From: an uncultured Clostridia bacterium | GTDB lineage: Bacteria; Bacillota; Clostridia; Christensenellales; Pumilibacteraceae | Reading direction: 5' to 3' | Assembly (NCBI GenBank): GCA_934270565.1 | Contig: CAKQPR010000006.1 | Location: 1-64,000, forward strand | DNA: 64,000 bases | Shown: one piece after another, positions 55,501 to 63,516 of the stretch | How positions within the stretch are numbered: the stretch's first letter is position 1 | Layout of the letters: each line of letters starts with the position of its first letter | The notes under the pieces: generated by a model | The model's input: the letters and a program-made list of their open reading frames with translations, nothing else | Database searches by the model: none | Told to the model about the DNA's origin: nothing | Program-made: the position numbers and the translations under genes

Positions 55501-58200
55501 GTACATTCCCGCGGTCTTTTCGGGGGTAAGCGAAGCGGTGCGCATATTGAGCGTTTTCGTGAGTTCGCGCGCGTAAAAACGGAGCGTTTTGAGCTCGCGT
55601 TCGTAAATGCGGAGCACGCTTTCGCCCGCCACGCGCCACTTCTCCGAGTAGTCGAATTTGCCTATGCCGCGGAAGGGCGAGCGTTCGAGATCGCCGCATT
55701 CCTTCGCGCGGACGACGAGTTCGGTGAGAAGCGAAAGATACTTTGCGTAGCTGTCGCGGGTGAGTTTTTCGTAAAACAGGCTGTCGATCGTCAGACAGTC
55801 CGGAGCGTCCTTGTTGTCGAGGTAGCCGAGGATCGCCTCGTACACCGAAAACCCGATCGGGTGAACGTCGTGCATGGCGCGCATTTCGCCGCCCAGCCTG
55901 TCGATCATTTCGCCGAGAACGGCGCGGTTTTCGTCCGAACTTTCGCCCGTAACCGTGCCCGCGAGCGCCATTGTTTCGACGAGTTTTTCGGCGACTTCGG
56001 TCTTTTTCGTCTTTTCGGAGTACAGTTCGAGGCAGAAATCGCCCACGCCGATGTCTTTGAGTCTGCGGCTGACGACTTCGAGCGCGGCGGCTTTTTCCGC
56101 GACGAACAGAACGCGCTTGCCCGCCGCGATGTTGTTTGCGATAATGTTGGTTATGGTCTGGGATTTTCCCGTCCCGGGAGGACCGTGAAGCACAAAGCTC
56201 TTGTCGAGCGAATCGGTTATCGCCGTGTACTGCGACGAATCGGCGCTTATGGGCAGAATTATTTCGCCGCCCTCGGTATACGCTTCGTCGGACGGTTCGA
56301 GCCCGCTCGTTTCGTCCTTTTCGGTGTACTCGCTCACGCCCGAAAGCAGAGAGCGGATAAGCTTGTTTTTGCGGAATTCGTCCATATGATCGTGAACGTC
56401 CTTCCACATAAGGTAGCCCGAAAAAGACATCGTGGCAAGGTACACGCTGTCGTAAAAAGTCCAGCCTTTTCTGTCCGCGACTTCCTTTTTGATGCGCGCG
56501 ACGGCGCTCGTAAATCCCGCCGCGGCGGTGGGCGAAAAGTCCGCGAGCCCGCGAAGGTCCACGTCGAACTGCCCGTAGAGATACTCCAAAAGCGTCGTGT
56601 TTATATGTACTTCGTCCTCGTTGATCGTCAGTCGGTAGGACGGTTTCGCCGAGCCCTTGCGGGTGAGCGAAGCGGGGAAAAGCACGAGCGGAGCGTAACG
56701 GTATTCGTCGCCGTCCGCGCGGTTCCATTTCAGAAAGCCCGCGGCAAGATACAGCGACGGCGCGCCGGTTTCTTCCAGTCTGCTCTTTTCCTTGCGGTAA
56801 ACGGCGGTCATCGCGCGGTCGAAATCCTTGCCCGAAAGCGCGACTAAAAGCCGATCGTTGCGGTATTCGTAAGAAACGAGGTCGCGCACGGGGCGATCGG
56901 ACGTTTCCTTATTGAACGGATCGCCGAGGTCGGCGGCGAGCGTTTTCTCTTCCTCGCTCGTCGGGCGAAGCTCGAATTCGTCCGCTTTGGACGCGGCTTC
57001 GATGAAGTCGCCGAGCCGCGCGGTGAGAACGGGCACGGCGTAAGAGGACGGCTTGAAGTTAAGGAGCGGGTTACGCATATCGAGGTCGAGAAGGCGGCGT
57101 TCCCACTGCTTTTCTCGCGTGACGGTCTTGTCTCCGCCTAAATTGCCTTCGATTTCCTCGATTTTCCTGGGTGCGGAAGCGGCGTAATCTTCGGTTTCCT
57201 TGATGTCGTAACCGCCCGACGGCGAAGCCACCCTCTCTGGTAGCGGTCTGATTCCCGAAATGCGCGCGAAAAACAGATCGACGAAAAAGTCGAAGCCGTT
57301 TTTGATCTCGCTTGCCGCGCGGCGCTCGTTGGTTTCGAAGTTTTCGCCCTCGAAAAGCCCTTTCGCTCCGAACACCGAAAGTTCGTTCACGCCGCGGCTC
57401 AGACGGTTTTCCACCGCCGACGGATCGTCCGCGACCGTTTCGCCGAAGCAATCGTCGGTTAGGAACGCGCCCGCGTACCACTCGCCGCCGCTTCTGCCGA
57501 AAGTCGCGTGAATCCCCGCGTTCTCGAGTAGCGCCGCGGTGAGGAGCGCGAGCTCGAGCCCCGAAGCGGTTTTATTCTTTATAAGGTCGGCGGCAGGCGC
57601 AAGAATCACGTCGTCGCCCGACTGCTCGGCGCGGATAAACGACTGCTCACCGAGCACCGCGTACATTGCCGCGAGGTAGTTTCTTACGTCGTTTTTTGTC
57701 GAATTTGCGTAGAAATCTGCGCGGCGGCGGTTCCATTCGGCGAGCTTTTTCTCGGTTTTCGCGGACAGCTCCCGAAGCGCCGAGGACGGCGAAACGAACG
57801 CCGCGAGCGAGTCGGGGTGCGACGAAAAATCGCATTCGCCGTAAGCAAGCACCGCCACTTCCTCGCTCACCTCGGCAAGAACGCGCTTGCCCGAGCTTAC
57901 GCGGACGGTGATTTTGCCCTGCACGCGCGAGTTGAGCGCCACGGTGTACAGCGGCGACAGAAGGTTTTCGGGCTCGAATTTTATCGTCGAAAGCCGCGGA
58001 AGGGTCGTTTCCGCGCAGAACGGCACGGTAAAAGCAGGCTCGGATATTATCTCTACCCGCACGTTCTCTTCATCAGTTTCGCCCGAGTTCTTTACATACA
58101 GCCTGCTGACGGGCGACGTGCCCGTGACTATCATATAATAACTGACGGCTTTCTGGAATTCGGCTTCTATTTCGATCTGCTTTATGTCGTCGTTTTTCAT
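52573..58200 (-). CDS. DUF4011-helicase-nuclease protein (putative phage defence)
   Basis: The ATG at 58200 (MKNDDIKQ) follows AAGGAAACG; the in-frame extension upstream lies in repeat DNA. 1875 residues. The DUF4011 motif WERRLLDLDMRNPLLNF is at about 366-382. A superfamily-I helicase follows: Walker A GPPGTGKS (about 673), FDEASQ (about 1285), GDPKQLPP (about 1310) and NVAASRAR (about 1516). A Vsr/DUF559-like nuclease domain is at about 1594-1650 and a DUF3320-like C-terminus closes it. In relatives the nuclease reads IECDG; here it is IVCDG, losing an acidic residue. This architecture recalls single-gene defence proteins of the Hhe type; the role here is inferred. It stands alone between repeat blocks. 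Confidence 0.85.
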   Translation of the reverse strand: MKNDDIKQIEIEAEFQKAVSYYMIVTGTSPVSRLYVKNSGETDEENVRVEIISEPAFTVPFCAETTLPRLSTIKFEPENLLSPLYTVALNSRVQGKITVRVSSGKRVLAEVSEEVAVLAYGECDFSSHPDSLAAFVSPSSALRELSAKTEKKLAEWNRRRADFYANSTKNDVRNYLAAMYAVLGEQSFIRAEQSGDDVILAPAADLIKNKTASGLELALLTAALLENAGIHATFGRSGGEWYAGAFLTDDCFGETVADDPSAVENRLSRGVNELSVFGAKGLFEGENFETNERRAASEIKNGFDFFVDLFFARISGIRPLPERVASPSGGYDIKETEDYAASAPRKIEEIEGNLGGDKTVTREKQWERRLLDLDMRNPLLNFKPSSYAVPVLTARLGDFIEAASKADEFELRPTSEEEKTLAADLGDPFNKETSDRPVRDLVSYEYRNDRLLVALSGKDFDRAMTAVYRKEKSRLEETGAPSLYLAAGFLKWNRADGDEYRYAPLVLFPASLTRKGSAKPSYRLTINEDEVHINTTLLEYLYGQFDVDLRGLADFSPTAAAGFTSAVARIKKEVADRKGWTFYDSVYLATMSFSGYLMWKDVHDHMDEFRKNKLIRSLLSGVSEYTEKDETSGLEPSDEAYTEGGEIILPISADSSQYTAITDSLDKSFVLHGPPGTGKSQTITNIIANNIAAGKRVLFVAEKAAALEVVSRRLKDIGVGDFCLELYSEKTKKTEVAEKLVETMALAGTVTGESSDENRAVLGEMIDRLGGEMRAMHDVHPIGFSVYEAILGYLDNKDAPDCLTIDSLFYEKLTRDSYAKYLSLLTELVVRAKECGDLERSPFRGIGKFDYSEKWRVAGESVLRIYERELKTLRFYARELTKTLNMRTASLTPEKTAGMYEIAKLLGSSEAVKSTLDLGKEGLPLLSAADTLLSLEERERRLEKDFAAKWGEFPSSAFDEKKVIAASQKEKDGARIAKRYAASVRFKIRKEELDEYYADLLRIAENRAETAKRVAQFAVLGCKTQAAATDYAADLVAFVRAGEKIYADFEPAVFFESARFMRVNSPYLYLEYYADAYERAERTRGQFRRIFNVSGAERSGEIGEELDRVAVIAKNLDRIGGWCRYQTVADECRKSGFEFVLEPLSLGEITPDDVLSCFKKCVYYNFVRSEIALDDRLCQFSGLALEETIARFRSAADEYERLVRADLYRKLVERIPAPHSDGEHNLEKVVLLRAVKNGVKGITLRKLFTLVPTIMKYACPCMIMSPSSVTQFLDLSLDKFDLVVFDEASQVQTCKAVGTIARADRVIVVGDPKQLPPTSFFGADFRDDEHLEVEDLESILDDCLAVGMPERRLSWHYRSHHESLIAFSNANFYDNGLLTFPSPSEKDGRVSLCYVDGVYERGGLKHNKREAQELVRDVITRLKNPALSAQSIGVVTFNTAQQAYIEDCLGKAVAEHGLESVAYERDEPLFVKNLENVQGDERDVILFSVGYGPDKDGKLSLNFGPLNQAGGERRLNVAASRARVEMKVFSSIKANMIDLNRVSGKGVRSLKAFLEYAERGREMLAVDYRNAGEKKKGIGEYIAAELAEKGVKCDYDLGVSDFKIDVAVIDPRDPKKYILAIVCDGENENRIPSVRDRVAMSTRILKTLGWNVYHLWTINYLGNPRREIARIKEVVAALAGSGTHSKKSDRETLNKYRKPYRRITLKPLARAGADYVLDENNAAAIANKAETIIRAEGPVSENYVLSRLGEVYSVPQTSKKARANLSRIVRSLADFARDYDDETWYAEADPTFFRPFDEKTDRDISDVCPRELAVAVRCAVERNAPVDRAELVKAVASLMNCPRRTPKVVAAIDSAIDLAASCGLIIPTVDGKYTV

Positions 58201-59167
58201 ATACGTTTCCTTATTTTTCGTACATTCTGGGCGGTGAGCCGCCGCGGAGCGCGGAGTCCGCGCGGGCGAGGCGGTGAGCCACCGCCGGCTAGTATTTGGG
58301 ATATTCGTGTTCGTCTGTTTTGTTTCTAATGCAGGGGATTTCTCGACTAACGCTCGAAATGACAAGTAGTTGTAGCGTACCGTCCCGCTAAGATCATATT
58401 CGCTCCCGCCTTGGTCTCGACTGACGCCCCCAGATGACGAAACTTAGTACCGTTCCGCAAGGTTGGCGGCGGGACGAGGGCGTCCCGCCCTACCGAAACG
58501 AAAAACGACATTTCAAACAAATACTTGCCAGCGGCGGCTCGCCGTCGGGCGGACGAGGAACGCCCCTACTGCGCCTTATCGAAACGAACAAGCCTTATAC
58601 ATACTCGCGGAACGCTCCATAGCCTCGTCATCCTGAGCGGAGCGCGAAGCGCGCAGTCGTAAGGATCTCGCGGGAGCGAATACGGCAGTCTCGGAACGGT
58701 ACAACCTAAATACTTACCCACGGCGGTATTTGAGGGCGGACGAGGGCGTCCGCCCCTACCACGCTTTAACAAACGTAACGTTATCTCTCCCTCAGTCGCT
58801 TCGCGACAGCTCCCTCGTCAGAGGGCGCCGAAAATAAGGTCGTTTTTCTTGGTTATCACCCGACTACTCCACTTCACACTCATTTTCGACCTTTAAAGCG
58901 TTGCGGGGTCTGGGACACAGTCGCAAGGCGGTGAGCCACCGCGGGCGAGTATATAGGTTTCGTTCTTTACGTTTTGTTCGTTATATGCAATACCCTAATA
59001 CTTGCCACAGGGGTTCCCTGCCGGCGGCTTTTTTGCATACTTTTTCTCCGCCTGAAAAAAGTATGAATTCTGTTCCCTTTTTTTCTTAAAGAAATAATTT
59101 GTTACTATTTATAAAGTAAGCCATAGCGGCAGCGCGTTTGCTTCATTTCCGAAAGAAGAACATAGTG
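58201..59167. repeat. Intergenic repeat block
   Basis: No gene is seen. It holds GCGGTG-AGC-CACCGC units, a GGCGGGACG-AGGG-CGTCCCGCC hairpin (about 58466-58489), a 'cgtcatcctgagcggagcgcgaagcgcgcagtcgtaaggatctcg' unit and the T-rich hairpin at 59036-59065. Confidence 0.7.
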
Positions 59168-60202
59168 TTAACGCCGCACGGAGAACTTGTATGCGGTTTG
59201 GGTGTGGTATTTCTCGCCGGCTTTCAGCGTGGTCGAGGGGTACTGCGGGCAGTTGGGCGAATTCGGATAACCCTGCGTTTCGAGGCAAAGCGCCGCATAA
59301 TCGGGATAGAGTTTCTTGCCGAGCGTACCCGCAACGGTGTTGGAAGTATAGAGCTGAACGCCGCAAAGCGTGGTATAGCATTCCATCACTCTGCCGCTCT
59401 TCGGGTCGTAGACTTCAGCGGCTTTTTCGAGCTCGTTGTCGGTTGCGCGGTCGAGGCAGTAGTTGAAATCGAAGCCCTTGCAAAGCGCGATGAGGTGTTC
59501 GGACGAGTGCATATTTTTGCCGAGCGCGACGCCGCCTTTGAACGAAAACGGCGTTCCGTCGATCGCCAGAAGCTCGCCGTGCGGAATAAGCTCGTCGTCG
59601 GTCGGGGTGATATACGACGAATTGATCGTAAGAATCTGATCGAGCACGTCGTCGCCGTCGCCGATATTGAAATACGCGTGGTTTGTGAGGTTGCATACGG
59701 TATCCTTGTCGGTCGTCGCGTCGTAAGTGATTTTCACTTCGCCGTCGTCGGTGAGCTCGTAAGTCACGCGCACGTCGAGATTCCCGGGGAAGCCCTCTTC
59801 TCCGTCGGGCGAAAGATAGGAAAGCACGAGTTTGTCGCCGAGGTTTTCCGCTTTCGTGTTGCGCATATCGAAGCCGGTAAAGCCGCCGTGAAGCGTATTG
59901 CCGTGATCGTTCGCGGGGAGCTTGTACACCGTGCCGCCAAGCGCGAATTTAGCGCCGCCGATACGATTGCCGTATCTGCCGATAAGCGCGCCGTAATACG
60001 CGTGTTCGAGGTCGTAATAGTCCTCGGGCGCGGCATAGCCCATAAGCACGTCGCGAAAGTTTCCGTTACGGTCGGGCGCGGTAAGCGAAAGTATTCTGCC
60101 GCCGCCCGTCATTACTTTCATTTCCATTCCGAGCGCGTTGCGGAACGTGTAAACGTCGATCTGCTCGCCGCCGCGAACGAAAGAATAGGTCTTTTCTATC
60201 AT
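59168..60202 (-). CDS. galM: Aldose 1-epimerase (galactose mutarotase)
   Basis: A 344-residue mutarotase interconverting alpha and beta sugar anomers in the cytoplasm. Catalytic base Glu308 (LETQGYPNSPNCP) and acid His175 (NLTNHAYFN) are present, as is LHGG with His105. AAGGAG precedes the ATG. It fits the sugar-uptake theme of the window but is not in an operon with other sugar genes. Confidence 0.95.
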   Translation of the reverse strand: MIEKTYSFVRGGEQIDVYTFRNALGMEMKVMTGGGRILSLTAPDRNGNFRDVLMGYAAPEDYYDLEHAYYGALIGRYGNRIGGAKFALGGTVYKLPANDHGNTLHGGFTGFDMRNTKAENLGDKLVLSYLSPDGEEGFPGNLDVRVTYELTDDGEVKITYDATTDKDTVCNLTNHAYFNIGDGDDVLDQILTINSSYITPTDDELIPHGELLAIDGTPFSFKGGVALGKNMHSSEHLIALCKGFDFNYCLDRATDNELEKAAEVYDPKSGRVMECYTTLCGVQLYTSNTVAGTLGKKLYPDYAALCLETQGYPNSPNCPQYPSTTLKAGEKYHTQTAYKFSVRR

Positions 60203-60320
60203 AATAAATATACTCCTTGTTACGTTGTTTGTTTTGTCGGATTTATATGGTTTTCGCTTGATTTTTTGTCCGAAAAGTCTCGTTTTGTCGCAAAAAAACG
60301 TATACGTTCGCGTTTTTTCG

Positions 60321-61472
60321 TTACTTGAGCTCTTCGGCGAGCGCTTCGAGTTCCGCCTCGTTTTCGTCCGAAAGCGCGGATTTAACGTGCACGGAAGTCG
60401 CAGCGAACGTTATGTTTTTAAGCCCCGCAAGCATGCCCGACATCACCTTTATAGCGGTCGGCGCCCAGCTTCCGTTTTCGATAAGCGCGATCGTGCGGTT
60501 CTGATAATTGCGTTCGGTAAGGTGTTCGATGAACGTGCGCATATACGGGAAAATGTCGGCGTTATACGTGGTTGTCGCGAGCACGAGCTTGCCGTAGCGG
60601 AACGCGTCCTCGACCGCTTCCGCCATATCGTCGCGGGCAAGGTCGAAAAGCGAGACTTTCGGGCAGCCTTTTTCGAGGAGCTTCTTTTCGAGCTCGTATG
60701 CGGCGGCGCGGGTATGACCGTAAACGGAGGTGTACGCGATAACCACGCCTTCGCTTTCCACGCCGTAACTCGACCAAAGGTCGTACTTGTTCACGTAATG
60801 CGCGATATTCTCGTCGAGCACGGGGCCGTGAAGCGGGCAAATGCGCGCGACGTCAAGTTTCGCGACTTTTTTAAGAAGCGCCTGAACCTGCGCGCCGTAC
60901 TTGCCGACGATGCCGAAGTAGTATCTGCGGGCTTCGCAATCCCAGTCCTCGTCCGCGTCGAGCGCGCCGAATTTGCCGAACGCGTCGGCGGAAAACAGCG
61001 TTTTGTCGTACTCGTCGTAAGTCACAATCACTTCCGGCCAGTGAACCATGGGAGCGGCAACGAAAGTGAGCGTGCGCTTGCCGAGCGGGAGCGTATCGCC
61101 TTCGCCCACGATTATGCGGCTGTCGGCGTAATCCGTGCCGAAGAAGTTTTTCATCATCGTAAAAGCCTGACGGGAAGCGACGAGCTTTGCGGTCGGGTAC
61201 TTCGCGACGAACGCCGCGATATTCGCCGAATGATCGGGCTCCATGTGCTGAACGATCAGATAATCGGGGGCTTGTCCGTCGAGCGCGACCTCGAGATTGT
61301 TGAGCCACTCCGCTCCTTTCTTTTCGTCCACCGTATCGAAAACCGCCGTTTTGTCGTCCTTTATGACGTAAGAATTGTACGCCATCCCCTCGGGCACGAC
61401 GTATTGTCCTTCGAACAAGTCTATTTCGCGATCGTTCACGCCGACGTAAACGATTCCGTCCGTTATTTTCAT
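60321..61472 (-). CDS. A-type flavodiiron protein (FprA-like)
   Basis: A 383-residue protein with an N-terminal metallo-beta-lactamase-like diiron domain (HMEPDH at 76-81; later Asp and His ligands in ICPLHGPV) and a C-terminal flavodoxin domain (from about 255, FMN loop YTSVYGHT). Such proteins reduce oxygen to water or NO to N2O and protect anaerobes. AAAGGAG precedes the ATG, with a promoter at 61503-61532. No rubredoxin gene is adjacent. Confidence 0.94.
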   Translation of the reverse strand: MKITDGIVYVGVNDREIDLFEGQYVVPEGMAYNSYVIKDDKTAVFDTVDEKKGAEWLNNLEVALDGQAPDYLIVQHMEPDHSANIAAFVAKYPTAKLVASRQAFTMMKNFFGTDYADSRIIVGEGDTLPLGKRTLTFVAAPMVHWPEVIVTYDEYDKTLFSADAFGKFGALDADEDWDCEARRYYFGIVGKYGAQVQALLKKVAKLDVARICPLHGPVLDENIAHYVNKYDLWSSYGVESEGVVIAYTSVYGHTRAAAYELEKKLLEKGCPKVSLFDLARDDMAEAVEDAFRYGKLVLATTTYNADIFPYMRTFIEHLTERNYQNRTIALIENGSWAPTAIKVMSGMLAGLKNITFAATSVHVKSALSDENEAELEALAEELK

Positions 61473-61502
61473 TTTGTACGTCTCCTTTTTCGCTTTTCCT
61501 TA

Positions 61503-61532
61503 ATTATACCACACTCGACGGACTTTTGCAAG
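61503..61532 (-). promoter_or_regulatory. Promoter of the flavodiiron gene
   Basis: TTGCAA (61527-61532), 18 bases, TATAAT (61503-61508) on the minus strand. Confidence 0.65.
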
Positions 61533-61900
61533 TGTTCGATAAAAGGTTTCGCAAGGTCGAATTCGCTGCACTCGCTGCCGCTATGGGCAGGGAGCCCCTG
61601 CGGGCAAGTAGGCGATGCCCGCTCTTACTTTTGATAGAATATTGTAGGGGCGTTCCTCGTCCGCCCGACGGCGAGCCGCCGTTGGCAAGTTTTTGTCTGA
61701 AATGTCGTATTCCGTCTCGGTAGGGCGGGGCGCCCTCGCCCCGCCGACAGGGAGCCCCTGTGGGCAGGTCGGCTACGCCCGTACTTACAAAATAGCACTA
61801 TAAAATAAAACGAAACGCTCCTTCGCCCCGTCATCTCGAGCGTAGTCGAGAGATCTCGCGGGAGCGAATTCGAAAGCATCTGAACGGTACACCTAAAAAG

Positions 61901-62127
61901 GCTTCCCCTTGGGGGGGGAGTTGTCGCGTAGCGACTGATGAGGGGTTGTCTTTTACGTTTCGTTTGTCTTAGCCCGACCCCTCATTCGTCTTGCCTACGC
62001 TATCGCTTCGGCAATCCACCTCCCAGCTCGTAGCATAGCTACTTCGCCGCTTTGGCTAAAAACAGTCACCTGTGGACTGTTTTTACGGTGCTTCGCACCG
62101 CCGCGTCGCGCCCCCAAGGGGGAAGGC
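61901..62127 (+). repeat. Bipartite repeat copy 6, interrupted by a three-hairpin element
   Basis: Ends GCTTCCCC and GGGGGAAGGC. The insertion boundaries match those at 11871-12092. Confidence 0.8.
62026..62111 (+). repeat. Three-hairpin interspersed element, copy 6
   Basis: Almost the same sequence as copy 2, including the ACCTGTG loop. The host repeats differ in places, so the two loci are similar but not identical duplications. Confidence 0.8.
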
Positions 62128-62161
62128 TTTAAATGGTAGGGGCGTTCCTCGTCCGCCCCGA

Positions 62162-62719
62162 TCAGGTAAGAGTGTTGCGGTAGAGTTCGGCGCCGGTGAA
62201 AAACGTTTCGTGCGGGGAAGTGTAAAGCACGGGCACGGACAGCTTTGCCGACAGATATTTTACGCGCGCGGAGCTTCCGGCGGTGGGTTCGGGCTCTATT
62301 GCGACAACGAAATCGCACGCGCCCGCCACCTTTTTCATAATGAACGCGACCCGAGCGTCGCCGCCGAGCAGAACGGCGAATTTAACCGAACCGACGCGAT
62401 AAATTTTGACTGTTTTCGACGCAACGAACGGCGGTGAAACCGAGCAGCCGTCCGTTACGTCGGCAAGCCTGCCGTGATGGGCGATCACAGCCGAAAGCCG
62501 TCTTTCGCCGAACACGACCATTTCGGTGCCGTACACAAGCGTAAGGTCGGCTTTGTCCGAAAGGTCGCATACGTCGCCAAGTCTGTTTTCGATTCCCTTC
62601 GCCTCGGCAACGAGGTCGATCGGGTGCGAAAAATCGCATACGACCGCCATATCGCCCGTAAGCTCGTCGCCGCCGCGGCAAACCGTAATTCTCAGTCCGT
62701 TAAAAACAAAATCTCTCAT
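62162..62719 (-). CDS. Hypothetical protein (nitrilase-like fold possible)
   Basis: 185 residues, ATG at 62719 with GAGGT right before it. The sequence alternates short beta strands and helices (MAVVCDFSHPIDL, TLVYGTEMVVFGE, VKFAVLLGGDARVAFIMKKV, SVPVLYTSPHETFF). This is reminiscent of a degenerate carbon-nitrogen hydrolase, but no catalytic triad can be assigned. The stop codon directly abuts a repeat block. Confidence 0.55.
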   Translation of the reverse strand: MRDFVFNGLRITVCRGGDELTGDMAVVCDFSHPIDLVAEAKGIENRLGDVCDLSDKADLTLVYGTEMVVFGERRLSAVIAHHGRLADVTDGCSVSPPFVASKTVKIYRVGSVKFAVLLGGDARVAFIMKKVAGACDFVVAIEPEPTAGSSARVKYLSAKLSVPVLYTSPHETFFTGAELYRNTLT

Positions 62720-62776
62720 ACCTCATTGTATGAGAGCCGATACGATTGCGTGTGCGGCAGTCCTTCCTGAACAGAC

Positions 62777-62817
62777 AAAAACAAAGTACGCTCGATATTT
62801 CATCGAGCGTACTTTGT
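62777..62817 (-). terminator. Terminator after the initiator tRNA gene
   Basis: ACAAAGTACGCTCGAT (62781-62796) and ATCGAGCGTACTTTGT (62802-62817) are perfect arms; on the minus strand TTTTTGT follows. Confidence 0.85.
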
Positions 62818-62847
62818 TACGGGCGCGAAGGGCTTTGCCCTTTGCTA

Positions 62848-62924
<77 letters not shown>

Positions 62925-62956
62925 ATACTGACTTATTAACTTTCTTGCAACCTTCC

Positions 62957-63258
62957 GATCGCTTCGCGATTCCGGGTTATACTCGCTTTCGCTCGTGCTT
63001 CGTAAGAGCCACGAACTACCGACTGCTCTATCCCGCGTCAAGGATTTAACGTATTTAGTTTGTTTTCGATCGCTTCGCGATTCCGGGTTATACTCGCTTC
63101 GCTCGTGCTTCGTAAGAGCCACGAACTACCGACTGCTCTATCCCGCGTCAAGGATTTAACGTATTTAGTTTGTTTTCGATCGCTTCGCGATTCCGGGTTA
63201 TACTCGCTTTCGCTCGTGCTTCGTAAGAGCCACGAGCTACCAACTGCTCTATCCCGCG
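62957..63258 (-). repeat. Three tandem broken tRNA-fMet-like units
   Basis: Each unit (63258-63177, 63147-63067, 63037-62957) starts with the tRNA 5' acceptor strand and D arm (CGCGGGATAGAGCAGT). Each breaks within the anticodon, after C34, by a 24-25 base insert (TTACGAAGCACGAGCG...), then resumes ATAACCCGGA. The T arm and 3' acceptor strand are gone, replaced by ATCGCGAAGCGATCG. Unit spacing is 110-113 bases and includes the true tRNA. All are downstream of the same promoter. Confidence 0.8.
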
Positions 63259-63336
63259 ATACTGACTTATCGTTATGCTTAATTATACGCGACCGAACGG
63301 CGCGATATAACCGCCCCTCATTTATAAGGGACTTAT

Positions 63337-63365
63337 AGGATAACATGATTTTTATATTTTGTCAA
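63337..63365 (-). promoter_or_regulatory. Promoter of the tRNA-like array and tRNA-fMet
   Basis: TTGACA (63360-63365), 17 bases, TATCCT (63337-63342) on the minus strand. Confidence 0.65.
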
Positions 63366-63502
63366 GAGTTTTTTAATAAAATTTCAAAATTTCACGTTTC
63401 GGTTGCCGTCGGACTTCGAAAATCGTCGTTTTTTACGGAAAAATACGGAATTTTTCTCTACTGTGCGGGGCGGCGGCTTTCACTCGGCGCGCTTTTCCGT
63501 CA

Positions 63503-63508
63503 TATAAT
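63503..63508 (+). promoter_or_regulatory. -10 box of murI
   Basis: TATAAT lies eight bases before the ATG. No ribosome site is present and no good -35 box is seen, so a leaderless or nearly leaderless mRNA is likely. Confidence 0.5.
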
Positions 63509-63516
63509 ATTACGGT

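Larger units (their letters stand above)
61533..62161. repeat. Intergenic repeat block
   Basis: No gene is seen. It holds CAGGG-AGC-CCCTG units, a GGCGGGGCG/CGCCCCGCC-type hairpin (about 61724-61745), a 'catctcgagcgtagtcgagagatctcgcgggagcg' unit and an interrupted bipartite repeat. Confidence 0.7.

Noticed and set aside
54529..56847. 772-codon open frame antisense to the DUF4011-helicase gene
   Set aside because: The helicase frame has clear motifs; the antisense product has no recognisable domain and no ribosome site.
62957..63258. CRISPR-like tandem repeats
   Set aside because: Units are about 110 bases with matching 'spacers' and clear tRNA similarity; no cas genes are present.
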